A stretch of DNA of 64,000 nucleotides from contig OX457036.1 in NCBI GenBank assembly GCA_949752735.1, forward strand, positions 3,652,629 through 3,716,628. The letters run 5' to 3'. Below are positions 21,629 to 33,085 of the stretch, piece by piece. The notes under the pieces are model-generated. The model did not search any database. It worked only from the letters and a program-made list of their open reading frames with translations, and was not told the DNA's origin. Source of the DNA: Lumbricus terrestris. Its lineage: Eukaryota; Annelida; Clitellata; Crassiclitellata; Lumbricidae. The position numbers and the translations under genes were made by a program. The stretch's first letter is position 1. Every line of letters begins with the position of its first letter.

Positions 21629-22133
21629 TTTATTACAACACAGTGACGTTAAACTACAAATACCACCAACACCAAAACCACTGTCACTTAAAAAATGCAT
21701 TGAGAGGACGCTCAATGGATTATATAAAATAGCATGACATTGTGACGATTTAAAGGTATTCAATTTCTTAATATCTATTGAACGGTAAGTGCATCGTGTG
21801 GCCACCATTGCATATGATCTAAGTTGATTTGATAGCTGTTGTTTATCGATGATGTGTCATAATATTATTTAAAAAAATATTAATGTCACCGTCCTCCTTT
21901 CTCATTGGGACCTGCATCACCAGAGTAATGATGGTTGTGCAGTTTAAAAAATCCTATTGATCCGCATTTAATTATTTCAACGCTTTACAGGTTGTTGCTT
22001 CGGTTTAGTTATACAATGCTGTGTATTATTAAGGATCATTAGCGTCAGTGCGTCACCCACCTCCTTCATCCATGATTGGGTCTGGCACTGCTAGAGTTCG
22101 AGCAGTGACGGACTTAATACTTGACTCGATATC

Positions 22134-22686
22134 TTTTGAGTGAGTGAGTGTGTCAGTGAGTGAGCGAGCGAGTGAGTGAGTGAGAGTGAGTGAGTGAGTG
22201 TGTGAGTAAGAGTGAGTGGGTGAGTGTGTGACTGAGTGAGTGAGTGAGTGAGTGAGTGAGTGTGTGAGTGAGAGTGAGTGACAGTGAGTGAGTGTGTGAG
22301 TGAGAGTGAGTGAGAGTGAGTGAGAGTGAGTGATTGAGTGAGTGAGTAAGTGAGTGAGTGAGTGAGTGAGTGAGTGAGTGAGTGAGTGAGTGAGAGTGAG
22401 TGAGTGAGTAAGTGAGTGAGTGAGTGAGTGAGTGAGTGAGTGAGTAAGTGAGCGAGTGAGCGAGTAAGTGAGTGAGTGAGTGAGTGAGTGAGTGAGTGAG
22501 TGAGTGAGTGAGTGAGTGAGTGAGTGAGTGAGTGAGTGAGTGAGCGAGTGAGCGAGTAAGTGAGTGAGTGAGTGAGTAAGTGAGTGAGTGAGTGAGTGAG
22601 TGAGTGAGTGAGTGAGTGAGTGAGTGAGTGAGTGAGTGAGTGAGTGAGTGAGTGAGTGAGTGAGTGAGTGAGTGAGTGAGTGAGTG
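22134..22686. repeat. (TGAG)n microsatellite
   Basis: About 550 bases of GAGT units with scattered GTGTG, GAGAG and GCGAG variants, cleanest in the second half. Ser-Leu-Thr-His readings on the minus strand are artefacts. Confidence 0.95.
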
Positions 22687-23027
22687 ATAGGTTTTGACAC
22701 GACCACTGTTGATAAATAGTGGAAATTATATTTGAAATATCACAAATAAAAAATTGCCGATGCCGTGCCTACAAAAATAATAAAGATGTTGTTGTGAAAT
22801 AATTGATAATAATATGGTTTGGGAACTCAGTGTCGTTTCTATTAAGTTCTACTCTAAATTATCAGCTCTCAATATTATTTATGCGATTGCGTCAGATTAC
22901 TCTGAGTAGTGGCCTAGCTGGGATTAGTAACTCAGGTAGGATCAGTTAATATATAATACCAGCAAACCACGTTATAATGGTGTTTAAGGAGATTGCCGTA
23001 AGTATATAATTATAATATGCACTTGTT

Positions 23028-23232
23028 ATAATAGCGCCCCTTCAAGAAATCTACTCAGATGCTTTCCAGACAATAGCGCGGACACTGAATCGGAGTTTTT
23101 CGCTGAAGCGCGGAAGCAATTGCGAATGAAGGATTTGTACAATGTCCCTACGAGGCTACTTGTGGTGGATTCGGACCTTCATCCATCCGACCGCAAAACA
23201 ACGGATATATCCACTACACCAACGCGCTCCAC
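23028..23232 (-). mobile_element. SINE family B copy 1
   Basis: The minus strand begins TGGAGCGCGTTGGTGTAGTGG, with A box around GGTGTAGTGG and B box GGTCCGAATCC (complement of 23167-23177). The body has CGTAGGGACATTG and GCAATTGC. The tail AGCATCTGAGTAGATTTCTT then GAAGGGGCGCTAT is the LINE-like 3' hairpin. Confidence 0.8.
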
Positions 23233-23419
23233 AACCAATTGAACTGGATGGCTAAGAACAGTTTACGATAACACCATTGTATTTTTTTCGATATTCAATG
23301 CTAAATCAGTTACTGCATTGAGGGTTAATTATCATAATTATCTCAAATCAAACACAAAATCCAGAGGATTCGTAAATGAACGTCGCAGAAAAACATTTTG
23401 TGACCTTAGGGTTAAACAA

Positions 23420-24467
23420 TCACTATCTTCATATCAGCATGCGGTCGCCCAACTGGCCCAACAGCCACAACACTCATAATCATTAACCGAAGATCTTTGC
23501 AATTTCTCAACGACAACAACTGTTAGTATAAACTCACTTTTATCTACATTCGTTACACGATTCATTTCCATTCAAAGTCGTCCATCGATGATGAGATTTC
23601 GTTAATAATACTTGGCCTAATCATGACTTGTAGTTATAAATAACGAAAATAATAGGAATTAGTTTATATTGACAGAAATTGATATTGTTTTACCGTTTAC
23701 TATGGCTATCTTAGCGTAATGACCTGATGCTGCATGAAAAAGGATTTTCTATAGATCAACTCATAGAAATAGATTAATGGACGGAGGGGCCAGTGGCGAA
23801 TTGGATGCACATATTTGTAATGTGGTCATCTAGAACTTGGTGGTAATTATCGAAGCGTTTAACGAAACAAGAATTATTATAATGATACGCCAAGATGTAA
23901 AGGTGTATAAGCAGACACGAACTATTACTATAATCGGGCGTTTAACGGCATAATTAATTATCATTGCTGATATTGAATATCCTTGACTGCTATGCCATTC
24001 AACTTTTTTCGAGGGAAACGGCCTCTGTTGTCATAAGCCTCGTCAAATCTGGATCCATCCATCCAGCGAGATGCTGTTTGACACGACGATTTTCATTTTC
24101 CTTATTTCGTCCAGGACTGACAATGGCAGCACCTTGGCAGTGACGAAGTTGCCACAGGGGTTAACGTAATCCTTTAAATGCCTTCGATATAAATAGGAAT
24201 TGAATAAGACAGCAGCAGTTGAATTGGATTCAGTAAAATCAACGATATTAAAATAGTTGATTGCTACTAATTTACACGAAAAGCAGTCTTGCTTCCTTTT
24301 TATTTAATCACATTGTAATTACCAGATGTCAATTATCCTGTGTCCTGCTAAACCTATAATCTTCCAACTAAACCAATCGGGACACATTGTCCCAGCAACA
24401 ATAATATAGCAGAACACTTGTGAAAGCGTGTAATGTGACGCATGATGGCAAAGGTGACAGCGGAAGT
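23420..24467. other. No gene recognised
   Basis: Contains one copy of the dispersed motif CCTCTGTTGTCATAAGCC ... GTCAAATCTGGATCCATCC at 24015-24065, also seen at 13545, 14905 (inverted) and 45435. Otherwise unremarkable AT-rich sequence. Confidence 0.45.
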
Positions 24468-24537
24468 GTATTGTTTGTTTGTTTCTTTGTTTGTATGAGC
24501 GCTTTCTATAGTGCCCATGCAAGCTCACTATTCAGAG
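24468..24537 (-). mobile_element. SINE family B copy 2, 3' part (rest at 29714-29895)
   Basis: A (TTTG)n run then GAGCGCTTTCTATAGTGCC ... CTATTCAGAG is the tail of a SINE B on the minus strand. It is cut by the GC-ended hAT-like element. The target duplication ATTCAGAG is 24530-24537. Confidence 0.8.
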
Positions 24538-25127
24538 CAGAGCCCTGCGCCGACATGAGAGTGTCGGCGGCGGCGCGCCGGTCATTTTTGGTCGGTGGCG
24601 GCGGCGCGCCGACAAACAAAAATCGGCGGCGGCGGCGCCCTCAAAATGTCGGCGTTGGCGGCGCAGCGCGGCGTCGTGGAATTACTCCTCCAACGTCGCG
24701 TAATTATTTTGAATGTTGTTACACAAGAACCCTATATTATCAAGATAAGCGTGTTCAGCCATTATTTTGGCAATTATCTTGTCTTTAGTCAGCATTGATT
24801 AGAAACAATAATAATTATTCCCTGAATTAACGTTCAATTACAAAATTCTGCAAAGGCTTGATTAAGAAAAACACATGACAACGTTTTCAAATTCAGGCCT
24901 CCAGCTTACGTAACCTACTAATATCACTTAAAGGACTGTTTGCGCTGTGGCGGCGCTACCTGCCAATAATTTTTACTCTTGACCTGCCTTATGACCCGTC
25001 AGAAATTCTAGAGACACATTTTTCTTGACGCGACCTGCTGAAATTGTATATCTGCATGCATGCAAACATGCATACAATCATACACACATGCATGCATACT
25101 TACATACATAGATTATATGCATAAATG

Positions 25128-25298
25128 CATACATACATACATACATACATACATACATACATACATACATACATACATACATACATACATACATACATAC
25201 ATACATACATACATACATACATACATACATACATACATACATACATACATACATACATACATACATACATACATACATACATACATACATACATACAT
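25128..25298. repeat. (CATA)n microsatellite, left of LINE
   Basis: Near-perfect CATA repeats of about 170 bp that meet the 3' end of the minus-strand LINE. Confidence 0.95.
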
Positions 25299-27621
25299 AA
25301 TGTTTTTTTGTATTGTATTGTATTGTATAAAAACATTTATAAAGCGCCTCTACTAGGGTGAACCGTTCAGAGGCGCTCCCAGTGCGCAAGGCCACGAGAG
25401 AAAAAATAGGTTTTAAGAAAAGAAAATGAGGAGGAGGGATTACCTGTCAGAAGTTGAGATCGAATAGAAGGAGAGAGCGTATTCCAAAGAGAGGGGCCAA
25501 TTGATGTAAAGGAACGGGACTGAGCCATAGCCGTTCTAGTAGGAGGTACTAGAAGTTCAAATCTGTTTAAAGAGCGGAGTGGACGATGTGAGGAGGCTGA
25601 AACTGGCCTGCGAATTCCATTGGTTAGATATTTTGGAGCAAGACCCCGTTGTGCTTTAGAGACCAAAATGATAATTTTGAAGTTAATGCGCGCAGTTAGA
25701 GGAAGCCAATGGAGCTGCTCAAACATAAAAGTAGAGATATGAGAGTAGCGTGGAAGGCGTGCAATTAATCTGGCGGCCGCATTAAGGACCGACTGCAAAG
25801 GTGAGAGTCGAACCTTGGGAAGACCAATTAGAAGAGAATTACAGTAGTCAAATCTGGAGCAAATGAAAGCATGGACCAAAGTGGTAAAAACAGAAAGCGA
25901 AACAGAACGCCGAACTGCCCTTAGACGCCTTAAATGAAAATATGAGGATCGTGTAAGATTAGATATATGGTCTTTAAATGAAAGGGAACTATCTAGAGTA
26001 ACACCCAGATCACGAACAGTTGAGGAAAAGGTATAGTGAGGAAATAGTTCAGAGAGGAGAACAAAGTCAATTTTCAAAAGCTGCTGAGGTGTGCCGAACC
26101 AAATAAACTGTGTTTTGGAGGCATTAAGAGAGAGACGATTTGATGACATCCAGGAGTGTAGGGAATGTGAGAGAGACTGGATGCGTTCAACTAAAAGTAG
26201 CTGGGATGAAGGAGACCCATGGACATATGCTTGCACATCATCTGCAAAGAGATGACCGGCTGTTCCAGAGAGTGGGAAAAGAGAGGGGATGTCGGCCGTA
26301 TATAGAATAAGGAGCAGAGGACCCAAGACAGAACCTTGGGGAACTCCCAGCTTAACATGAATCCATTTGGTTCTGGATTCACCCGAGATAATCATGTGGG
26401 TACGGTCAGACAAATATGAACGGAACCAGCAGAGGGGCAGTCCCTGTAATCCATAGGAAGTCTCAAGACGCTGGAGAAGAATGTCGTGGTCAACCATATC
26501 AAAAGCTGCAGAAACATCATAAAGAGCAAGGAGTGAGAGTTCAGACCTGTCGACAGCAGAATAGATTTCAGAGAGAAGAGAGAGAAGAGCAGTTTCCGTT
26601 GAGTGATGAGCCCTAAAACCAGATTGATTTGGAGGAAGAAGACCAGACTGTTCAAGATAGGGGAGGAGCTGGAGGGAAACTAGGCGCTCGAGAGTCTTGG
26701 ATAAGAACGATAGATTGGAGATAGGTCGGTAGTTTTGACAGAGGTTAGTATCAAGGTTAGGCTTTTTGAGTGAAGGAAAGACAAGAGCACGTTTCTGAGA
26801 GGATGGGATACAGCCTTCAGCTAATGACCTATTAAAAAGATAAACCAAAAAAGGAGAAAGGTCATCTAACATGTCACTTATAACAAAAGGGGGTAATGGG
26901 TCTAGTTCACATGATTTAAGATTAGCAGATTTTAACACTAGACGAAGTTCCAATTCCGAGATGGAACGGAAGCTATCAAATATAGTAGACGTTGATGAGA
27001 ATGTCGGTGGAGGAGCATCAGCTGTCGAGGCGCGAAGCCGGTCAATCTTGGTTGTAAGCATTTCTTGAAATTCATCTGCAGTGAAGGATGGAATTTCAGT
27101 GGAACGAGAAGGACGGCCCAAGAGACCCGAGACTGATGACCACAGGCGTTTAGGTTTTTTTTCATTTTGTAAGACTAGTTTTTCCCAATGTTCAGCCTCC
27201 TTCTGATGGTAGAGTAGATGGAGTGAACGAAGTTGCTTAATCCATGCTAGTCGATCATCAGGCATTTTGGTCCGGCGATAACGACGTTCCAAGCATCTGG
27301 TACGACGACGGAGACGATGACAGTCAGCGTCAAACCACACTGTCAATGGTCGCTGGCGTGTCTTAACCTTACGACGAGGTAGCGTGGCATCAAGAATATT
27401 CGTAACTGTCGACGTGTAAAGGTCAAATAATTGTTCGACCGAGAAGACGTCCAGAGTAGAACCCGGTGAAGAGAGGAGAGTGTCTTGTAAAGCAGCGCTG
27501 AATGCAGATCGGTCAAACGACTTCCATCCACGTATCATGCGGATGGTGTGAATCGGTTGAAGATGAAAGGAAGGAAGAGTGAATTGGATGACAGAATGAT
27601 CCGAGAGAGTTGGAGGAAGGA
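25299..27621 (-). pseudogene. CR1/L2-like LINE, 5'-truncated, with intact reverse transcriptase ORF
   Basis: On the minus strand the coding part runs about 751 codons from 27620 to the stop at 25367. It opens with S-D-H-S-V-I-Q-F, the last motif of the apurinic-type endonuclease. The RT domain follows: Y-R-P-I-S-N-L-S-F-L-S-K, Q-S-G-F-R-A-H-H-S-T, D-V-S-A-A-F-D, G-V-P-Q-G-S-V-L-G-P and the catalytic F-A-D-D near 26235-26246. The C-terminal part has L-H-W-L-P-L and R-P-L-R-S. The last codons and TGA lie in GGGAGCGCCTCTGA, one arm of a hairpin whose other arm AGAGGCGCTTTATAA follows. The tail is (ACAAT)n. No stop interrupts the frame, so the copy is young, but the endonuclease and any ORF1 are missing. 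The open frame continues 5' only as a reading of (TATG)n. Confidence 0.9.
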
Positions 27622-27866
27622 TACATACATACATACATACATACATACATACATACATACATACATACATACATACATACATACATACATACATACATAC
27701 ATACATACATACATACATACATACATACATACATACATACATACATACATACATACATACATACATACATACATACATACATACATACATAGATACATAC
27801 ATACATACATACATACATACATACATACATACATACATACATACATACATACATACATACATACAT
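27622..27866. repeat. (CATA)n microsatellite, right of LINE
   Basis: About 245 bp of CATA repeats with a single variant near 27791. It adjoins the truncated 5' end of the LINE; together with 25128-25298 it brackets the LINE. Confidence 0.95.
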
Positions 27867-27894
27867 GCATATGTGCGTACGTATGTACATATTT

Positions 27895-28635
27895 ATTTAT
27901 TTATTTAAAGTATTTATAAAGCGCCTCTTCAAGAAACCTACTCAGAGGCGCTCTCACAACAAGAAAATTTCATCAATTAGCAAAATAAGTCACAGTGAGC
28001 CGGAAACAGTCATCAGTGGCGATCCCTCGCAGACACGTAGAATCATCCAACGGAATCCCGTCAACAGCTTTCAGATGGTGTGAATGTTCAGAGTACAGGT
28101 TGCATCAATAGAGTAGAGTGGTGACAGGGTTCGCAAACACGAAACGCTGACGAAACTGAAGCTCCTCGCTGGTTGAAGATGATAAGCGCGTCCGGCCAAT
28201 CGTCGGGCACAAGGATTGCACAGTAGAAGGCATTTGTCGCTTGTCGGTTGGTAGTTTTTAACGCCACCAGAGACAACATCCGATCGAGTTAACTCCACTG
28301 ACCTGCGTGAACCGTCCTTCGGCGAGATGTAAACACCAGACAACAGCGGTGAAGCCGCACGGTCTTGATGGTTGAGCTCGACGGTGTGCATCAAGAGGCG
28401 TCTAACGTCAACACGTGGGCGACACAAGACGACTTGCGAACAAAATCCCTTCCAATGCAAAATCCTTGACGAACCCGACGAATAAGTTCGGTACACGAAC
28501 CTAGAACCAGTAAACTCCAACGTGTGTGAAATTACTGCGAGAATTCTGCATAAAGTTGAAATAATCCACCGAAATGACGGAGTGGTCTAATAAACAACCA
28601 ATATGGCCGCTGACCTGCGCAGTACATACATACAT
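27895..28635 (-). mobile_element. Short LINE-tailed element (possible internally deleted LINE)
   Basis: On the minus strand a CpG-rich 5' part of about 650 bp with an open frame of 149 codons, no family recognised (28071-28520), leads straight into GAGAGCGCCTCTGAGTAGG ... TTGAAGAGGCGCTTTATAA and an (AAAT)n tail. The 3' end is the one used by the CR1/L2-like LINE. The rest could be that LINE's 5' region after loss of both ORFs, or an unrelated body that captured the tail. Confidence 0.5.
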
Positions 28636-29030
28636 ACATACACGCATACGTACTGTGTTTGCGTAGAAATATTTGTCTGCCACAAAGTGGGAGTTATCAT
28701 GCAATCTTACCAACAGATGAGGGTGCATGCAGTTTTTTTTAAATTTTCCATTGTCAAAGCACACTGAGTAGTAAATTTGATCAGAATTCACCATCTTTTT
28801 GTTTTATCGGCCAATAATCCGAACGACTTCCACGCGAAACTCTTAGCATCTTCTTTAAATCCAATAATATGCTATGTAGGCTACAAGTCTTTCGATCTAA
28901 GCAGGCCAAGTCAACCTAAGTTGTTTTATGCGGAAAATGTTTTTATTTTCCTAATCTGATCCCATTCATGAGACGTTGCTCAAATTGTTGACAAAAAGGT
29001 ATATTGTCCAATTACCTAACATTACTCCAC
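28636..29030. other. Interior of GC-ended hAT-like copy 1
   Basis: A short CATA run at 28624-28640, then AT-rich sequence without coding signal, leading into the part shared with copy 2. Confidence 0.5.
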
Positions 29031-29713
29031 TGTGCATATGGACAAGCCTGCTAATGTTCGAAAGCTTAAATAATCACCAATTTCACATAGGTCACGTACG
29101 GCGTAGGAGTTTGATACTGGTGAGAAAAATTGGAATTAGGCAGTAACTGGCCGGCAATGGATAATCATAAACCTGTAGACACGACCAATCGCCTGCATAA
29201 CATTGCAGAGCGCCACCTCTTTGCAACGTAATAGTAACGTGTATCTTAATACCAGAGGGCAAACGGTTCTGTTCCATCCTAGCGGACTTTCAGGCAGGAA
29301 CGCACACACGGCATAACATTCACTTAGGCCTACCTGGAGTTCTTTTTACCTTTGTTGATGCCATAATTCAAATCAAATCACAAATCTACAAAAGTTTAAA
29401 CGTTAAGCGCACTGTTCGAAAAGTCCAACCGAATAGGTAACAGCATAGGTTTCATAGCATTGGTGCAAAAACGGTGTTGCCAGGAAAATTCGAAGTAGAT
29501 AAGAGAAAGATTCTATTTTCACTGAAGCAGCAAATTTTCATGCAAGAGATGAAAAATGCAACAAAAAGAAATAACCGAATCCACGTGGCATCGGCGGCGC
29601 GCCAACAAATTTTCGGCGGCGGCGGCGTCGGCGCGCCGACTCAAAAAATCGGCGGCGGCGGCGCCCACAAAGTGTCGGCGGCGGCGGCGCGGCGCGGCCG
29701 GCGCAAGGCTCTG

Positions 29714-29895
29714 ATTCAGAGGCGCTCCCGACTACAACGAGAACACTGCATCAGAGTTTCACGCCGAAGCGCTGAGCAATTGCGAGTGAAGAACTTGCCC
29801 ATGGTCCCTACGCGGCGACTTGAGGTGAATTTGAACCTGCCACCCTCCATGTACAAGGCATCGAACATAGGCTACCCACTACGCTCAACTTAAAC
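29714..29895 (-). mobile_element. SINE family B copy 2, 5' part
   Basis: Continues the SINE B from 24468-24537. Minus strand: A box around GCGTAGTGGGTAGCC, B box GGTTCAAATTC (complement of 29827-29837), body CGCCGCGTAGGGACC and GCAATTGCTCAGCGCTTCGGCG, then the 3' hairpin arm cut by the hAT-like insertion. Confidence 0.85.
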
Positions 29896-29918
29896 ACCTT
29901 TATAATTTTTCTAAAAAC

Positions 29919-30335
29919 TCAATATACATGTAAAAACTTAATTGAACGTTGCGTTATATCCCGTTTCCGTATTGCCCTATCACCTGGTGCCGTCGATTCC
30001 TTGAACCTTATAGCGACCGCCATGATCAACCTTCTCCACGTATTACGATCTTCCGTCGCGTCTCTCAGTTCCTTCAAGTTCATCTTCGTTCTCTCGTGTA
30101 TTTCTTCCATCCACCTCCTTCTTGGACGTCCTATCCTCTTTCCTCCCTCTCCGCAGGCCAACATCATCTCCTTTTCCGAGCCGTTTGCTCGCATCACATG
30201 TCCGAAGAATGCCAACTTCCGCCTTGCCGCTCTCTGCCCCAATGACATATATTCCCTCGTGCCTGTCCTATCTCTTGTACATGTAATATCGATTCATTTG
30301 TTCTTTTCTCAATCTATGGGTTCTCAGTAGCGCCC
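29919..30335 (-). pseudogene. RTE-like LINE C-terminal fragment
   Basis: The minus-strand reading R-R-K-L-A-F-F-G-H-V-M-R-A-N-G ... G-R-P-R-R-R-W-M-E-E-I-H parallels the fragment at 47.1-47.5 kb (W-R-K-L-S-Y-F-G-H-V-M-R-S-N-G ... G-R-P-R-K-R-W-L-D-E-V). About 110 codons. The reading shifts near 30245 and a K-R-T-N-E-S remnant lies near 30300. Confidence 0.7.
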
Positions 30336-30610
30336 TACATGTCGTTAATCATTGATAACACACTGGGAACAAATTTTCTACAAAGAGCTGACATGTTATG
30401 GGAGGAGGGTATGATAAGAAAACATATAGACGGGCGCTGAACTACTGGATGGAAATTAAAATGCAGATAATTATTATACCCCATTTTTATACCGACCATT
30501 CAGGTTTATTTTTTATGAATTAATATGTTGAGATCCTCCACCAACGCTGTTAGTTCGAACGGGGGTCACGCCCCTCAAAGTCCCCGTGCTTACACGAGAT
30601 TTCTTCTTCT

Positions 30611-31138
30611 TTATGTTCTCTGCCCCACGGCAGGTTCGAACTTCCGACGGCGCCACTCTTCCCGGTGTTGAGCCTCTTCTTTCAGTGTCCCATAACCTTC
30701 AACCAGCATCCAGTCCAGTAGTTTCTGTCTTTGTCTTCCTCTTTTTCTTTTTCCCTCAGTTCTTCCTTCAATGATCACTTTCAGAAGGGATTCTCCTCTC
30801 AGGATGTGTCCTATCCATTTCTTTTGTCTCATCTTTATTGTATCCAACATTGCTCTTTCCTCTTCTACTCGCTGTAGCACCTCCTCGTTTGATACATGTT
30901 CAGTCCAACTAATCCTCTCCATCTTCCTCCATAACCACATTTCAAAAGCCTCCAGTCTTCTAGTATCTTCTTTCCTTAGAGTCCACGTTTCTGATCCATA
31001 TAGTGTTACACTCCATATCAATGTTTTAATCATTCTTTTCTTGAGATTCCTACTCAATCCTCCTCTCAGCAATTCTTTCCTCTTCATGAATGCCTCCTTC
31101 CCCATTGCACGAGATTTGAATTGTAATAAAAAATCCAC
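30611..31138 (-). pseudogene. RTE-like LINE C-terminal fragment
   Basis: 175 codons open on the minus strand: L-I-W-S-V-T-L-Y-G-S-E-T-W-T-L ... R-R-L-E-A-F-E-M-W-L-W-R-K-M ... I-S-W-T-E-H-V-S-N-E-E-V-L ... G-K-R-K-R-G-R-Q-R. This is the post-RT region typical of RTE-like and related LINEs. The RT palm is absent, so it is a truncated copy. It follows the previous fragment in the same orientation but is a different lineage. Confidence 0.75.
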
Positions 31139-31166
31139 ATTCTTTAATAGAGACGTATGAGCTGAG

Positions 31167-31415
31167 GCCTGTCTGTCTGTCTGTCTCTTTCTGTCCTCCT
31201 CTCTGTTTCGCTCACTGTATCTGTCTCTGTCTCTGTCTTTGTCTCTGTCTCTCTGTCTCTCTGTCTCTTTGTCTCTCTGTCTCTCTGTCTCTGTCTCTGT
31301 CTTTGTCTCTGTCTCTCTGTCTCTCTGTCTCTTTGTCTCTCTGTCTCTCTGTCTCTGTCTCTGTCTCTCTGTCTCTGTCTCTCTCTGTCTCTCTGTCTCT
31401 CTGTGTCTCTCTGTC

Positions 31416-31468
<53 letters not shown>

Positions 31469-31495
31469 TTCTATCTCTCTCTCTCTCTCTCGTTA
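31167..31495. repeat. (TCTG/TCTC)n microsatellite
   Basis: TCTGTCTC, CTGT and CTCTCT units run over about 330 bp. Ser-Leu-Cys readings are artefacts. Confidence 0.95.
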
Positions 31496-32969
31496 AACTG
31501 AAAATGCTAAATATTAATTTAGTGGCGATGGTTTCTTCGTTATAATTCGGCCTGGCGTTGGAATAAAAGTGATGATATGGATCGTGGTTTCGGATCAGAG
31601 ACACAGATCTTCTTGAAATGAAATTAGTGTTTTTGTTACGTGGTATACTGGATGCGACCATTCTAACACTACTTATGCATTTTCAATGGCTAATTAAAAT
31701 ATAACGCATAATCAAGGCCGTAGCCAGGATTTGATTTCGGGGGGTGTTTCACCAATTTCCCTTCCAGAAAAACTGACGACCTTTTTTAGTAATTCTGTTT
31801 TTTTTCCATTTTTCCATTTTGGGGGGGGGGTATTTTCATGGTTTTATTTCATGGTTTTTACATAAATTAATGACAATACTCAAAACCTACAAGGTCCTCT
31901 CTGATTATTCTTCCGTAGCTATAGGCCGTTTTCTTTCTTAAACCTTTCACTTCTTGATTGCATACTGTAGCTTTGGGAAATTTATATGTAACAAACAACA
32001 AACACACATCTTCTTCTCATTCAAAATATTATAATCAAATGTGAGGACATGGATGTTGTGCTTGCAATCGGAGACTTGACCTGGCGAATTCGTTAAAGCC
32101 AACGCATGGAGATCTTCAGCAAGGAATTCAGTAGTTTGACAATTTGCTCAACTGCCTCCATGCATTGGCCGCGCGTTATTTGGGAGCTTGAATGTATAAA
32201 GTAAAGGGATGGAGAAATAAATAGGATATTTTACTTAATAAATCCTCGCATGTCTTTCATTTTTAACCAGCTTAGCTTTGCGAATGTGATTGAGTTGAGA
32301 TTTTGACTGAGCGCTTGCTACTATTTATATTCTGATGCATCAGCGACGACAATTAGACATATCCACGCACATATATTTCTGGCTTCCTATGGCAGATGTC
32401 TACGTCTTCCGCTTATGTACTCTTTGAACTTAGAGATCCAATACACCATCGAAAGCTTAACTTATCCACCCACCCACACAGGATGGTCCACAGAATCCGA
32501 CTGCCCACTCTCGCCGTAAAGTTTTGATTTAGGTTTTGATTCAGACCAGCTGTTTAAGCAAACCACATCAGCAACAGTCGCCTATAATAATAAATTGAGA
32601 AATGCCTATGATGACGCTCATTGGGAAATTGCGAATGGGAGAGAAACCCAGATGGAATAAATTTGACAAGAACGATCAGCAAATATATAGTGCCACTCTA
32701 AAATGATTTTAAGGTGTCTTAGTGGATACGGTTAATTCTTGTGTTATTTTTTCCAACTCATCTCACTACCGTTAAAATTGATCTTGATCGGTTTTGGCCA
32801 AATTGGTTAATTGTTTTTTAACAACATTGTGCCATGAAAACGATCAGCGTAGACCGCGAATATTTTATCCAGGTTTGCAACTGGCAATTCTGGCTTAGCT
32901 TCGAAGTATCTTTGTATAACCGGTCTACTGTAACAGGCCTACAACCAAATTAATATAAGGCAGTGAAGC
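31496..32969. other. No gene recognised
   Basis: A fragment GGCCGTAGCCAGGATTTGAT followed by GGGGGGTG at 31719-31750 and a G10 run at 31821-31830 looks like one terminus of a hAT-like element without a visible partner. The dispersed motif TTTTAAGGTGTCTTAG lies at 32707. Nothing else is supported. Confidence 0.4.
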
Positions 32970-33085
32970 GTTACCTTGCCACTGGCTTCACTCTGCCAGT
33001 GCCAGTCAAAATCTGGAGAAGGAGGAGGGCGTCGCTAGTGATCTCTGTTATCACATAGTGGCGCTAAACTAAATTGCAGCTACTA
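32970..33085 (-). repeat. Dispersed repeat D core
   Basis: The minus strand reads ...TTTAG.GCCACTATGTG.TAAC, GACGCCCTCCTCCTT, GACTGGCACTGGCAGAGTG; it shares these blocks with 41218-41325 and 58855-58955. Confidence 0.75.

Larger units (their letters stand above)
19887..23411. mobile_element. Candidate 3.5-kb piggyBac-like element
   Basis: TTAA at 19883-19886 and 23412-23415. Ends are CCCTCACGCTACCAAG and, from the other strand, CCCTAAGGTCACAAAATG. The inside of both ends shares GTTTTT.TG.GAC, then CTGGATTTTG.GTTTG.TTTGAGATA, giving inverted repeats of roughly 130 bp with many differences. The interior holds no transposase that I can read, but carries a LINE tail, a SINE B copy and microsatellites. 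It may instead be two separate solo ends. Confidence 0.45.
24538..29713. mobile_element. GC-ended hAT-like element, copy 1 (with LINE insertions)
   Basis: Inverted ends CAGAGCCCTGCGCCG and, from the right, CAGAGCCTTGCGCCG. An exact 8-bp duplication ATTCAGAG lies at 24530-24537 and 29714-29721. Both ends carry a block of about 120 bp made of CGGCGGCGGCG/GGCGCGCCG motifs (24560-24680 and 29589-29703), and these blocks lie in the same, not inverted, orientation. Flanks 24690-25030 and 29030-29590 match the interior of copy 2 (49938-51377). No transposase ORF. The 5.2-kb length comes from the LINE and microsatellite insertions. Confidence 0.88.

Noticed and set aside
22053..22706. Ser-Leu-Thr-His open frame of over 200 codons
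   Set aside because: Reading of (TGAG)n.
24420..24798. Open frames over the GC-rich transposon end
   Set aside because: GC-rich repeats suppress stops; both ends of the element show the same effect and no protein family is recognisable.
27622..27890. Start of a fused 831-codon protein
   Set aside because: The first 80 or so codons are microsatellite; only the LINE part from 27620 down is meaningful.
30000..30330. Plus-strand open frame of about 109 codons
   Set aside because: It is the shadow of the LINE fragment on the minus strand.
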